Below, piece by piece: positions 8,956 through 18,043 of a stretch of DNA of 64,000 nucleotides (position 1 is the first letter of the stretch; each line of letters starts with the position of its first letter). The translations under genes were made by a program, and so were the position numbers. The stretch comes from Puniceicoccaceae bacterium. GTDB lineage: Bacteria > Verrucomicrobiota > Verrucomicrobiia > Opitutales > JAFGAQ01. The notes beneath the pieces were generated by a model. It did no database searches, was not told where the DNA came from, and saw only the letters and a program-made list of their open reading frames with translations. The stretch spans positions 41,101 to 105,100 of the forward strand of contig JBEGIR010000032.1 in the NCBI GenBank assembly GCA_040224245.1, read 5' to 3'.

Positions 8956-8978
8956 TTCGATTAGCAGCCTGAGTGCCC

Positions 8979-10553
8979 TCAGCGTTCTCCCGTCACACGA
9001 TACTCGTCAAAATCCGAATATCCACCCAGTGACTCAGTTGCGTAGTGGAACAGCCCAAAGCGATAGCCCATGAAATGGGGCAAGGTATAGCGCATCTGCA
9101 GCTCTGGTCCGATGCGGGTCCAGGGGTCGCGATCACTCAGTCGATAATAGAAGGTTGCGATGTCCTTACGGTCCTCAAAATCACCATCAATGCGCAGCTC
9201 CACCGAATCCACTCCTGCAGGCAATGCCGCTTCGGCCACAATGACGGCTTCACTTTCGGGCACCTGCTCAACAACCAGGTGAAACCCATGCTCCCGTCGC
9301 TGCACCCCGATCCATCCGTAGTGGCGCTGCAGGGCAATCAACCCTGCACGATCTCCCACTTGCAGTCCTTTCAGATCCAACCGTGTGGATGCGCTGGAGA
9401 ATGGCCCAAAGGTGCGCTGTGTCAGCATGTTGCGGGCTTCCAGCACATGCGCATCCAGACGCACACTTCGCAGGCGAAGGTGCCCAGGACGCTCCGTGAG
9501 GGACCAACCCTCTCGCACGGGGTTGTGATTCCACTGCCAGGCAAGCGGAAAATCGGGATCCCCGGCTGAACGGTCAAAGGAATCACTCGTCACGATATTG
9601 CCAAGGGGTTGCTCTGGAGCGGACATGGGCAGGGTGTCCGGGGCCTTGCCGTCCACGCCAATCACGGGCCAGCCATCCTGCCATGTCATCGGAACCAGGT
9701 ATGGAATGCGTCCCACTGCACCATAGTCGCGAAACAGGTAGGCATACCAGTCGCCCTCGGGCGTATCGATGATGCTGCCCTGGGCAATGCCGCGATCCTT
9801 GAATGCCACTCGTCCCTCCCAGGGACCCTGGATGGATTTTGCGCGATGCACCAGCACGGTTCGCATGTCCTCACGTGGCCAGGTGATGTGAAAGAGGTAG
9901 TACCATCCGTTCACCTTGATCAACTGAGAGCCTTCCGCCGATAGCCCCGGTGTTCCACCTGCAACCAGGGTTGCGTTTTCAATGATCACTTTTTCTTCCG
10001 TTCCCGCTTTGATGCCGCGCGCGCCTGGATTCAGTTCCACCAGTCGAATCGAACCGGCTCCATAAATCATGTAGACCCGTCCATCGTCATCAAACACCAG
10101 GGTATGATCGTGCAGCATCGGCTCGAACTCAAAGGACTCCCATTGCCCACTTTCGATGTCGTCGGTGGTGAAGACGTGAGTTTTGCCGCTCGTGCTGGAA
10201 AACGTAGTAGCGTAATAGGTGCCCTCGTGGTAACGCAGGCTGCTTGCCCAGGAACCTGCCCCGTATGCCCGCTCTCCTTCTTCCAGGCGCATCTTGGCAT
10301 TGTCCACCAGTGTATCATAGGCATAGCTCACAAGATCCCAGCTGACCAAATCCTTCGAACGCATGAGGGGAAGCCCGGGGTTCATGTGCATGGTCGTGCT
10401 GCTCATGTAATAGGTATCCTCCACACGCACCATGGCGACGTCGGGTACATCCATCCAGAGGATGGGGTTTTGCGCGGGTTCGGCGGCAGCCGCTACAGCT
10501 GGCAGTGACAGCATCAAGCCGCAAAAAAACTTCACTGTTGTCGTTGTTTTCAT
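8979..10553 (-). CDS. Glycoside hydrolase family 43, secreted
   Basis: A 524-residue protein with a signal peptide (MKTTTTVKFFCGLMLSLPAVAAAAE). Residues 30-310 form a GH43-type five-bladed propeller: the general-base Asp lies in MDVPDVAMVRVEDTYYM, a pKa-tuning Asp in MLHDHTLVFDDDGRVYM and the general-acid Glu in GLSAEGSQLIKVNGWYYLF. A C-terminal beta-sandwich (about 335-524) resembles the DUF1349/GH43 C2 module. GH43 enzymes cleave alpha-L-arabinofuranosyl or beta-xylosyl linkages in arabinan, arabinoxylan or arabinogalactan. It is the second gene of a probable operon, 22 bases downstream of the GH127-type gene, so arabinose-containing side chains are the best guess. Substrate specificity is not decidable by eye. 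Confidence 0.88.
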   Translation of the reverse strand: MKTTTTVKFFCGLMLSLPAVAAAAEPAQNPILWMDVPDVAMVRVEDTYYMSSTTMHMNPGLPLMRSKDLVSWDLVSYAYDTLVDNAKMRLEEGERAYGAGSWASSLRYHEGTYYATTFSSTSGKTHVFTTDDIESGQWESFEFEPMLHDHTLVFDDDGRVYMIYGAGSIRLVELNPGARGIKAGTEEKVIIENATLVAGGTPGLSAEGSQLIKVNGWYYLFHITWPREDMRTVLVHRAKSIQGPWEGRVAFKDRGIAQGSIIDTPEGDWYAYLFRDYGAVGRIPYLVPMTWQDGWPVIGVDGKAPDTLPMSAPEQPLGNIVTSDSFDRSAGDPDFPLAWQWNHNPVREGWSLTERPGHLRLRSVRLDAHVLEARNMLTQRTFGPFSSASTRLDLKGLQVGDRAGLIALQRHYGWIGVQRREHGFHLVVEQVPESEAVIVAEAALPAGVDSVELRIDGDFEDRKDIATFYYRLSDRDPWTRIGPELQMRYTLPHFMGYRFGLFHYATESLGGYSDFDEYRVTGER

Positions 10554-10575
10554 GGTTCGTCTTTCGTCTGGATTG

Positions 10576-13023
10576 TTAAAGTTCCGGGTTGGAGTCCGTC
10601 CGCATCAGCCGGAGATCAAACACGCCTCCCGCCAATCCCTCCTGAGCACGGAAGGTCACCCGCAAGGGACCATCCGCCGACTGGAGCAGCTTCTCGGGCA
10701 CCGGATAGCGCACCCGGTATAATCCGAGAGCTGCATCTCCGGCTGCCACCTGCGTTGCAATGGCTTCACCATTCATGAGAATCGCAAACTCGCGATTTTC
10801 GTCCCCGCCCCAATAGGTTACCTCAAGCTCCACCTCCGTCATCCCGCGAGGGTCGAGCACATAGGAAAATTCCCGACCGTGGCGCCAGCGTTTGCCATCG
10901 AGAATTCCGGTTTCACTTTCGACCGCTTCAAATCCATGCTCCACCTCTGATTGCTGTTCACCAATTGCCACACGGTCCAGTGTCGCTGCCTCTCGCAGTG
11001 CCCGTTCGCGCTCGGTGGCGGCGAGCTGCTCCTGACGCTCCTTGATCGAGGTCACAGACAGTCGCTGCCATACCAATTGATACCGTTGATCGTGCAGTCC
11101 GAAGAAGGGGCGCAATTGCAGTCCGCCTTCCGGCTCTGGAACAAGTGCCCCTCTCAAGCGAAATGTCAGGGGTTCGCCCGAAGGATCCGGATCCAGACAC
11201 GCTGCAAGATCCGTCACTTCCTCGCGAAGCACCGGCACCTGATCGAGCGGCACGACGGGTCCATGTGCCACGTGTCCCATGCGACTGTCATCGGCACGCA
11301 ATCCTGTCAGATCCTCTGTTCCCGATGGAGCCGCCATCACCAGCGGACCGTAGAGCAGGGAAACCCAATTGGAACCGTCGGGCAATGTCTCGGTATGCAG
11401 TTGCATGGGCAATTCAACCTCTACCCGGTCTCCATCACTCCAAGTCCGCTCGATCTCCACATAGGAAGAGGGCATCGACTCGATATCCAGCGGTGCTCCG
11501 TTGAGGGTGATGCGCAGTTCGTTCGCCGGCACCCAGGACGGATGTCGAAGTCGCAGGGCAATGGACTGGGGTGCTTCGAGGGCAAACTGGAAGCGGGTTT
11601 GCGATTCGTAGGGGAAGCGAGTGTCCTGCACCAGTTGTCCTCCCTGCTTCAACTGCAATTCCGATGCGATGAACAGGTTCACGTAGATACCGCCATCCTC
11701 CGCTACGGAATAGATGAAATCTCCATACTTTCCGGGATTTTCCATGCCACTGCCCACACAGCACCAGAAACACAGTTCTGGTTCCGAATAGACACGATAG
11801 TGCTGTGGACGCAGGGGTGTGAAATACACGTATCCGGGATGATCGGGGTGGATCGACGCGAGGATGTGGTTGTAGAGAGCGCGCTCATAGTAGTCCGCAT
11901 AGCGTGCCTGAGGTTCTGCCTCAAACAGCTGTTGAGTGAGGCGCAGCATGTTGTAGGTGTTGCAGGTTTCCGGACCCTGGCGATCCTCCACCACTTCCCG
12001 AAAATCAAAGGGATCGTTAAAATGTTCCCGCACACTATTGCCGCCAAATGCGACACTGCGGCGCTGCGTAACCGTCTCCCAGAAAAACTCGGCACCCTGC
12101 ATCGCGCGTTCGTCTTCGGTCAACGCCCCAACCCGGGCCAGTCCGATCACTTTGGGAATCTGCGTGTTCGCATGCATGCCGGTCAGTTCATCCCTTCTGT
12201 CCATCAGGGGTTCAAGGATCGCGCGATGATGGGTACGTTTGGCCACTTCGAGATATCGCTGCTCACCTGTGATCGCATACAAATCCGCTAGCACTTCGTT
12301 CATGCCACCGTGCTCCGAACGCAGCATATCCTGCACTTGCGCATCGCTGAGCTGAGACATCAATTCCACCCACCAATCGCCAAGATTCACCAACAGCTGT
12401 CGCGCAACCGGATGGTGCAACGCCGTCCATGCATCACGAAGCCCAGCAAAGGTCTTGTGAATGTTATAGAGCGGTACCCAGCGGTTGTTCAGTCCAAATC
12501 CATGGGCCTCGATCTTGCCCTCAGCAATTTCCTGCCAGAGCGCAAACCCATCAGGAACACCTCCGATGTAGCCCGTGCCGCCTGCCTGTTGGCAGCGCTC
12601 CAGCTCGGCCAGCATCGAGTCGAGTCGCTTGCGCAATTCCCCCTGCGCGTTATCTCCCCCCGACGCCACCATGAATGCAAGTGCGGAGAGATAGTGCCCC
12701 GCTGTGTGTCCATCCAGCCCGGATGACTCCCAGTTGCCGTAGGGCGGTTGTTTGGGTTCGAGTCCCGCCTCTCTCAGAAAGGGAGCCAGCAGGCGATCCG
12801 GATCGTGTGCGAGCAGATAGTCGCGGTTGGCCTGCATCGCATCGTAAAACACGCCTGGACCCAAAGCCACGCGGCTGGCATGGGTGCCATCCCCACAGAC
12901 CGAACAGGCTTCACTGTGCGTGTGCGCTGCTGTGGGACTCGCCCAAAGCAGTGTGGGCAAAAGGGCCATGGTGAACACTCGCAGGGTACGCACAGGCTTA
13001 CGGTCAATCTGGGGAATTTTCAT
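10576..13023 (-). CDS. Beta-L-arabinofuranosidase-type glycoside hydrolase (GH127/GH146, DUF1680)
   Basis: About 815 residues from ATG 13023; an upstream start exists but this ATG is followed at once by a signal peptide (RTLRVFTMALLPTLLWASPTAAH). The body is an alpha/alpha barrel with the family's metal-thiolate catalytic set: Glu and Cys in GPETCNTYNMLRLT and the twin Cys of FWCCVGSGMENPGKYGDF. In characterised GH127/146 enzymes one of these Cys is the nucleophile and the others, with Glu, bind zinc. The C-terminal ~250 residues are beta-sandwich modules. These enzymes remove beta-L-arabinofuranose from plant or algal glycans. It is first in the operon with GH43 and divergent from GH2, sharing a 294-base control region. 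Confidence 0.9.
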   Translation of the reverse strand: MKIPQIDRKPVRTLRVFTMALLPTLLWASPTAAHTHSEACSVCGDGTHASRVALGPGVFYDAMQANRDYLLAHDPDRLLAPFLREAGLEPKQPPYGNWESSGLDGHTAGHYLSALAFMVASGGDNAQGELRKRLDSMLAELERCQQAGGTGYIGGVPDGFALWQEIAEGKIEAHGFGLNNRWVPLYNIHKTFAGLRDAWTALHHPVARQLLVNLGDWWVELMSQLSDAQVQDMLRSEHGGMNEVLADLYAITGEQRYLEVAKRTHHRAILEPLMDRRDELTGMHANTQIPKVIGLARVGALTEDERAMQGAEFFWETVTQRRSVAFGGNSVREHFNDPFDFREVVEDRQGPETCNTYNMLRLTQQLFEAEPQARYADYYERALYNHILASIHPDHPGYVYFTPLRPQHYRVYSEPELCFWCCVGSGMENPGKYGDFIYSVAEDGGIYVNLFIASELQLKQGGQLVQDTRFPYESQTRFQFALEAPQSIALRLRHPSWVPANELRITLNGAPLDIESMPSSYVEIERTWSDGDRVEVELPMQLHTETLPDGSNWVSLLYGPLVMAAPSGTEDLTGLRADDSRMGHVAHGPVVPLDQVPVLREEVTDLAACLDPDPSGEPLTFRLRGALVPEPEGGLQLRPFFGLHDQRYQLVWQRLSVTSIKERQEQLAATERERALREAATLDRVAIGEQQSEVEHGFEAVESETGILDGKRWRHGREFSYVLDPRGMTEVELEVTYWGGDENREFAILMNGEAIATQVAAGDAALGLYRVRYPVPEKLLQSADGPLRVTFRAQEGLAGGVFDLRLMRTDSNPEL

Positions 13024-13317
13024 GACTTCAAAAGGGGGTTGCGGTGATGCACGGTGATCGAAACCACTCGGTCGATGTTGGGAAGAAGAGCTTGTTCTGA
13101 ATCCTGTGTATTGAAAACGTCGGGGTTGGTGAACGGTAAAGTGATCTTCCATCTGAGATCGAAGGAGGCTCACCAGCTGTGGTTCTTATGTATGAATCAA
13201 TTTCAACCCGATCCTGCTTTGCCCGGAAGGGGTGAATTCCTAACATCGATGATGTCGCTGCGTCCCGGTGTCACCCTGCCAGGCCAGCATGAAACCCAAC
13301 CCCGAATCCCATCATCC
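13024..13317. promoter_or_regulatory. Shared control region of the divergent GH127 and GH2 genes
   Basis: The 294 bases between the two divergent glycosidase starts must contain both promoters. An imperfect inverted repeat at 13058-13075 (TCGAAACC and GGTCGA arms around ACTC) has a LacI-family-like look and lies 35 bases from the GH127 start. I could not assign convincing -10/-35 pairs. The operator suggestion is weak. Confidence 0.25.
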
Positions 13318-16059
13318 ATGTCAATGACCCTACTGTACCGACGTTTGCTGAGCGTCGTCCTTTGCGCTGCCGGACTCGTCGGCATGACCCTGACCGCAGA
13401 GCGCATGCGTTTAAACGACGACTGGGCCTTTGCGCTCGGCCACGCCTCCGATCCCGCACAGGATTTTCAACACGCTACCGGTTACTTTTCCTATCTCGCC
13501 AAGACTGGCTTCGGCGACGGCCCCGCCAGTACGGCGTTTGATGATCGCACCTGGCGACGTGTCAACTTGCCACACGATTGGGCGATTGAGGTGCCTTTCG
13601 ACCCGCGTGGCAGTCACAGCCACGGTTACAAAGCCATGGGGCCGGGATTTCCCGAAACCAGCGTGGGATGGTACCGTAAGCAGGTTTTTATCCCGGAGTC
13701 GGATCTGGGAAAAAAGATCTATGTCGAGTTCGATGGCATTTATCGGGATGCCGATGTGTTCATCAATGGATTTTTTGTCGGCAATGAACCCAGCGGATAT
13801 CTGGGCCAACAACATGACCTCACAGACTATCTCAACTACGGCGGGAACAACGTGATTGTCGTACGGGTGGATGCCTCCATGGAGGAGGGATGGTTCTACG
13901 AGGGAGCTGGTATCTATCGCCATGCATGGCTCACCAAAAAACATCCGCTCCATTTTGTGAAGGACGGAGTCTGGGTGAATCCGCAATTGAGCGCCAACTC
14001 CTGGACCGTGCATCTGCAATCCGAAGTGAAAAACCACCTGCGCGAGTCCGCAGCATTCACGGTGCACTACCGCATCCTCAATGCAGCTGGTGAAGTAGTG
14101 CATTCGCATGAATCCGCTCAGCACCCTCTCGATGCCGGAGAAATGGTAGTGGATCATTCCGATCTGCATCTGGCTTTTGATCCCGATCTCTGGTCCATCA
14201 AATCCCCCACGCTCTATCGCATCGAGGCGGATATCATGCTCGGCGATGAGTTGACGGATAGGTTTTCCACCGACTTTGGATTTCGCACCCTCGAATGGGA
14301 TCCGGATCGCGGGTTTTTTCTGAACGGAAAGTCCGTCAAAATTGTCGGCAGTAACAACCACCAGGATCACGCGGGTGTCGGCGCAGCGATTCCCGACAGT
14401 TTGCAGGAGTGGCGGCTGCGCCAGCTCATGGCCATGGGTCACAATGCCTACCGCACTTCGCACAACCCGCCCACCACGGAACTGCTGCAGGCCTGCGACC
14501 GACTCGGTATACTGGTGATCAATGAAACACGCCTCATGGGCATCAACCCCTACCACTTCAGACAGCTCGAGCGTCTGGTGCGGCGTGACCGCAACCACCC
14601 CAGCGTCATCCTCTGGGGGCTTGGCAATGAGGAGTGGGCCATCGAGGGCAACATCAAGGGAGCGCGCATCACCCAAACCATGCAGGATTTCTGCCATCGC
14701 CTCGATCCCACGCGCTATGCCACCGTTGCCATCAGCGGTGGATGGGGAGGCATCTCCCAAGTCGTGCAGGTCGCCGGAGTCAACTACATTGGCCAGGCCG
14801 ATCCCGACCAGCAACACAAGGACTATCCCTGGCAAATCATCCTCGGAACCGAAGAAACCACCACCCAGCAAACCCGTGGGATCTATGTGCGAGACGACGA
14901 ACGCTGCCACCTGCCCCCACTCGAGGACGGCAGCTCCCGTGGAAATTGCGAAATCGGCTGGAAATATTATGCCGAGCGGGATTGGGGAGCGGGTGTGCTC
15001 TTCTGGACCGGATTTGACTACCGTGGTGAACCCACGCCTTTTGGCTATCCGGCGATTGCTTCGCAGTTTGGCATTCTTGACACCTGCGGATTTCCCAAGG
15101 ACAGTTTTTACTACTTGAAATCCTGGTGGACCGATGAACCGGTACTGCATCTCTTCCCTCACTGGAATTGGCCGGGTCGGGAAGGCGAAAGCATCGAAGT
15201 GCGCCTGCACAGCAACTGTGCAAATGCCGAACTCTTCCTGAACGAACGCTCACTGGGGTCGCAGGACATGCCAGTCAACGGACACCTCGCCTGGCAGGTT
15301 CTCTACGAGTCCGGTGACTTGAAGGTGATCGGCACCTGGGCAGATGGTTCGAAGCGCACGGAAAGCGTGAGCACCACCGGTTCCGCCGCACGCATCGAGC
15401 TGATCGCGGATCGCACCCAGCTCGCACCCGACCGCAATGAGGTCGCCATGGTCACCGTTCGCGTGCTCGATGAGGCCGGTCGCGTCGTCCCCACCGCTGA
15501 AGATCTGATCCATTTGGAAGCATCCGGAGTCGGCGAAATCCTCGGCGTCGGCAACGGGAACCCCTCATCCCTCGAGGCAGATGTCTACGTCGAACGCGTC
15601 TGGGGTGAACCCATTGGCGAATGGACCGCACCCAATCCCGCCGACCCGGACACCGCCATTCTCTGGGAAACCCAGTTCGATGCACCCAACGTAGAGGACA
15701 ACACCTCCGTCACACTGCTCTTCAATGCGCTTGGTGAAAACCAGCGCATCGTGCTCAATGGCGAGGAATTGGAAGCCGGTACGCTACAACTGGCGCTCGA
15801 GGCCGGAAGCCTGAAACCCACCGGAAATCTCCTGCGCATCGAGGCCACACCGTTCCCAGTCTGGCGCGATCGCGAGGGTTTGTTCCAGCTGCACCCCGCC
15901 AGTTTCCGCTTTGAACAGGCACCCGAAGCGTGGAAGCGCAAGGTCTTCAACGGCTTGGCTCAGGTCATTCTCGGCGCCACGCCGGAGCAGGGAACCCTCA
16001 CACTCAAGGCCAGTGCCGATGGGTTGATCAGTGACACGCTGACCGTAGAGATTCGATAA
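13318..16059 (+). CDS. Glycoside hydrolase family 2 (beta-galactosidase-like), secreted
   Basis: About 913 residues from ATG 13318 (or 13324); the frame is open further upstream, but the signal-like segment SVVLCAAGLVGMTLTAE starts here. The N-terminal jelly-roll (MRLNDDWAFALGH to about 190), immunoglobulin-like domain and TIM barrel follow GH2 order. The acid/base Glu sits in SVILWGLGNEEW and the likely nucleophile Glu in IILGTEETTTQQ. The C-terminal part carries the DUF4982-type and Big-like beta domains common in bacterial GH2 enzymes. It most likely releases beta-galactose or a related sugar in concert with the divergent arabinofuranosidase genes. GC-rich hairpin at 16071-16110 (GCCCCGG/CCGGGGC) may end transcription. 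Family call is secure; substrate is inferred from neighbours. Confidence 0.9.
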   Translation: MSMTLLYRRLLSVVLCAAGLVGMTLTAERMRLNDDWAFALGHASDPAQDFQHATGYFSYLAKTGFGDGPASTAFDDRTWRRVNLPHDWAIEVPFDPRGSHSHGYKAMGPGFPETSVGWYRKQVFIPESDLGKKIYVEFDGIYRDADVFINGFFVGNEPSGYLGQQHDLTDYLNYGGNNVIVVRVDASMEEGWFYEGAGIYRHAWLTKKHPLHFVKDGVWVNPQLSANSWTVHLQSEVKNHLRESAAFTVHYRILNAAGEVVHSHESAQHPLDAGEMVVDHSDLHLAFDPDLWSIKSPTLYRIEADIMLGDELTDRFSTDFGFRTLEWDPDRGFFLNGKSVKIVGSNNHQDHAGVGAAIPDSLQEWRLRQLMAMGHNAYRTSHNPPTTELLQACDRLGILVINETRLMGINPYHFRQLERLVRRDRNHPSVILWGLGNEEWAIEGNIKGARITQTMQDFCHRLDPTRYATVAISGGWGGISQVVQVAGVNYIGQADPDQQHKDYPWQIILGTEETTTQQTRGIYVRDDERCHLPPLEDGSSRGNCEIGWKYYAERDWGAGVLFWTGFDYRGEPTPFGYPAIASQFGILDTCGFPKDSFYYLKSWWTDEPVLHLFPHWNWPGREGESIEVRLHSNCANAELFLNERSLGSQDMPVNGHLAWQVLYESGDLKVIGTWADGSKRTESVSTTGSAARIELIADRTQLAPDRNEVAMVTVRVLDEAGRVVPTAEDLIHLEASGVGEILGVGNGNPSSLEADVYVERVWGEPIGEWTAPNPADPDTAILWETQFDAPNVEDNTSVTLLFNALGENQRIVLNGEELEAGTLQLALEAGSLKPTGNLLRIEATPFPVWRDREGLFQLHPASFRFEQAPEAWKRKVFNGLAQVILGATPEQGTLTLKASADGLISDTLTVEIR

Positions 16060-16147
16060 CCTTCCAGCGCCCCGGCAACAGCCATCTGTGCTTTTCCGGG
16101 GCAGCTTTTCCATTGTTTCATGCAAGGGGTTCAACGCACCCTTCACT

Positions 16148-16372
16148 CATGCGAATGATTGTTTGAGATACTGAATCCAGGATTTCACAAAACACTGATC
16201 ATCCATCACGTTTCCGTAGGGTTCGCGTTCACCGCGATGCCGCATCCTGTGAGGTAACTGAGATCTCCGGCTAGCGAAGACCCTACGTTTCTGTTCAGTG
16301 AACAAAACCAGAACCCGTATCAAAGTACTGCGATCCATCGGAGCTGCAATAACCCCGACGAGTTGAGGACCC
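16148..16372. repeat. Dispersed repeat, copy A (with internal insertion)
   Basis: The 425-base gap between GH2 and the DUF2264 gene holds no convincing gene. It contains a sequence shared with 46581-46705: both begin CATGCGAATGATT, continue TTTGAGAT then CTGAATCCAGGATT, and end with ATCCATCGGAG, TGCAA and AACCCCGAC. Copy A is about 100 bases longer. The extra middle has its own ends in inverted orientation, CGTAGGGT at about 16216 and ACCCTACG at about 16290, like a small nested palindromic element. The CGTAGGG end also resembles the ends of the REP units near 39200-40570. The stretch 16448-16470 contains ACCCTTTAGGGT, a possible weak hairpin. Confidence 0.7.
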
Positions 16373-16485
16373 AACCCCTTTTTCCGCTGTTTCGCAGTCT
16401 ATGTGGGTCAGAGGAGGCTGGCATTCGCCAGCCGATGTTACCTGATTGAGTTGTTTAAACCCTAAAGGGTATAAGCCAAACCGCC

Positions 16486-17751
16486 TCACTCCTTCAGTGC
16501 TGCATCGCGCATCAGGTTTTCCCCGTTCCACAGGCGCACGGACGTCCAGGGCTGAGCGTCTCCGCTCCAGAATGCGTGCTGCGGAGGCAATCCGAGCGGG
16601 AGCAGGCCCGTCGCACAAAGGTAGCAGCTCCCCGTCGAGATGTAGGCCTCTCCCAGAGCGGGCTGATGGCCCACCAATCCAATGGTCAACCATCCTCCGG
16701 CATCATAAGTGCCCGGTGCCTGCATCAGGCGTAACATCACTGCGGTCATCGCCTCGCGCACCTGCGCGGGTGCAAGGGTTTCAGGCAAGCGTTCCTGCAG
16801 AGCCGCCTGCGCCAGGTGCTGAAACGCACCCATGCGGTACACGATGGATCGCCCAATCGCAGGGAAGGTGCCATCGGGAGCAATGAGTCGCTCCTGAATG
16901 GCTGCATAACGTGAAAAGCGACGGGCAATCGCTTCCACAGTCGCATCCGAGATCATTGCGTTCGCCTGCATTGTGCTCGCCAAATCCATCAGCATGGGCT
17001 GGATCACATAACTGTTGTAATAATCCCAGTGAAACTCGGGTCCATCCCCATACATGCCATCGCCCAGATACCACTCCTTGTGCTTGTTGAGCGGAAGGCT
17101 CATGCGCATCTCGTCAAAGGGTAGCCCAAACCTCAGGAAAAATGCCTCCACCATCGCACTGAAGAGCAGCCAATTCGAGTAGTAGGGATTGACCTCGCGC
17201 GTCGCGCGCAGGCATCGAACCAGGTGCGCCTGATCCGTCGAATCCAGCGCCTGCCACAAGCGCCGGGGTGCACGCAGCATCGCGTGTGCAAGAAAAGCAG
17301 CGTCCACCAGCATCTGCTTCTCCATGCGCGCAAAGAGATAATCGGGGGAATCCGGATCCACAATGGAACGCACGGTCTCCACCGCCTGTTGCCGAAACTG
17401 ATCTTTCAGCACACGCTCGGACTGCGATCCCACTTCATCACATTCCAGCCAGGGGGCAATGCCCGCCAGCAACCGACCCACCGCTTCCAGATACGTGCAC
17501 TCACGCTCATCCCAAGCTTCTGGTGATTTTTCAACCGGCATGCGTTGCTTCAGCTCGCGCCCACTGCCCGCCCGCAAAACCGGCGAAGCAATGCCTTCGA
17601 GCATCTCTACCCAAAGCTCACGGATCTGCGCGCCACTGCGTTTCGCATCATAACCCTGCTCCTGTGTTTCAGATTTGGGGTTGCCCGCCAGCAATAAACT
17701 GCCCCCCGCCATCGCCGGAACCACTTTCAAAAAGGATCGTCGCTGCATCAT
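16486..17751 (-). CDS. DUF2264 family protein with Tat signal
   Basis: 421 residues from ATG 17751, chosen because it begins MMQRRSFLKVVPAMAGGSLLLAG, a clear twin-arginine signal (RRSFLK) with a hydrophobic stretch. The mature protein fits the DUF2264 (all-alpha, alpha/alpha-barrel-like) family: NPYYSNWLLFSAMVEAFFL, LGDGMYGDGPEFHWDYYNSYVIQPML and APDGTFPAIGRSIVYRMGAFQHLAQ are typical signatures. The Asp/His-rich cleft GDGPEFHWDYYNS is where catalysis would be expected. Members sit in polysaccharide-utilisation loci and resemble lyases or hydrolases in fold, but I know of no firm reaction. The adjacent glycosidases support a glycan role. It is separated from GH2 by the repeat region and is convergent with it. 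Confidence 0.85.
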   Translation of the reverse strand: MMQRRSFLKVVPAMAGGSLLLAGNPKSETQEQGYDAKRSGAQIRELWVEMLEGIASPVLRAGSGRELKQRMPVEKSPEAWDERECTYLEAVGRLLAGIAPWLECDEVGSQSERVLKDQFRQQAVETVRSIVDPDSPDYLFARMEKQMLVDAAFLAHAMLRAPRRLWQALDSTDQAHLVRCLRATREVNPYYSNWLLFSAMVEAFFLRFGLPFDEMRMSLPLNKHKEWYLGDGMYGDGPEFHWDYYNSYVIQPMLMDLASTMQANAMISDATVEAIARRFSRYAAIQERLIAPDGTFPAIGRSIVYRMGAFQHLAQAALQERLPETLAPAQVREAMTAVMLRLMQAPGTYDAGGWLTIGLVGHQPALGEAYISTGSCYLCATGLLPLGLPPQHAFWSGDAQPWTSVRLWNGENLMRDAALKE

Positions 17752-17870
17752 GAAATGCAATTTTGCGCCAATTCACCGTCCAAAACGAACTTTTTCGCCT
17801 CAGACTGTCGGAGCCTCCAAATCAGGGTTGCGCTTTTGCCCAAATCCCAAACAATCACCTGTCTTTTCGT

Positions 17871-17946
<76 letters not shown>

Positions 17947-18043
17947 GCTTTTTCAACTAGCCAGTATTGCATGGATTCGGCACTTGCCGCTATCTCCAGG
18001 AGCCGAAGTGACGCTTACTTCCAGCACTGAGTGTAGGAGTGCC

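Noticed and set aside
10951..12291. Plus-strand open frame of 446 codons opposite the GH127-type gene
   Set aside because: Cys/His/Gln-rich antisense translation without domains; real gene carries the Glu-Cys-Cys-Cys catalytic set.
13411..15210. Long minus-strand open frame (599 codons) within the GH2 gene
   Set aside because: It mirrors a well-defined GH2 protein with catalytic motifs; composition is typical of a shadow frame in GC-rich coding DNA and shows no domain.
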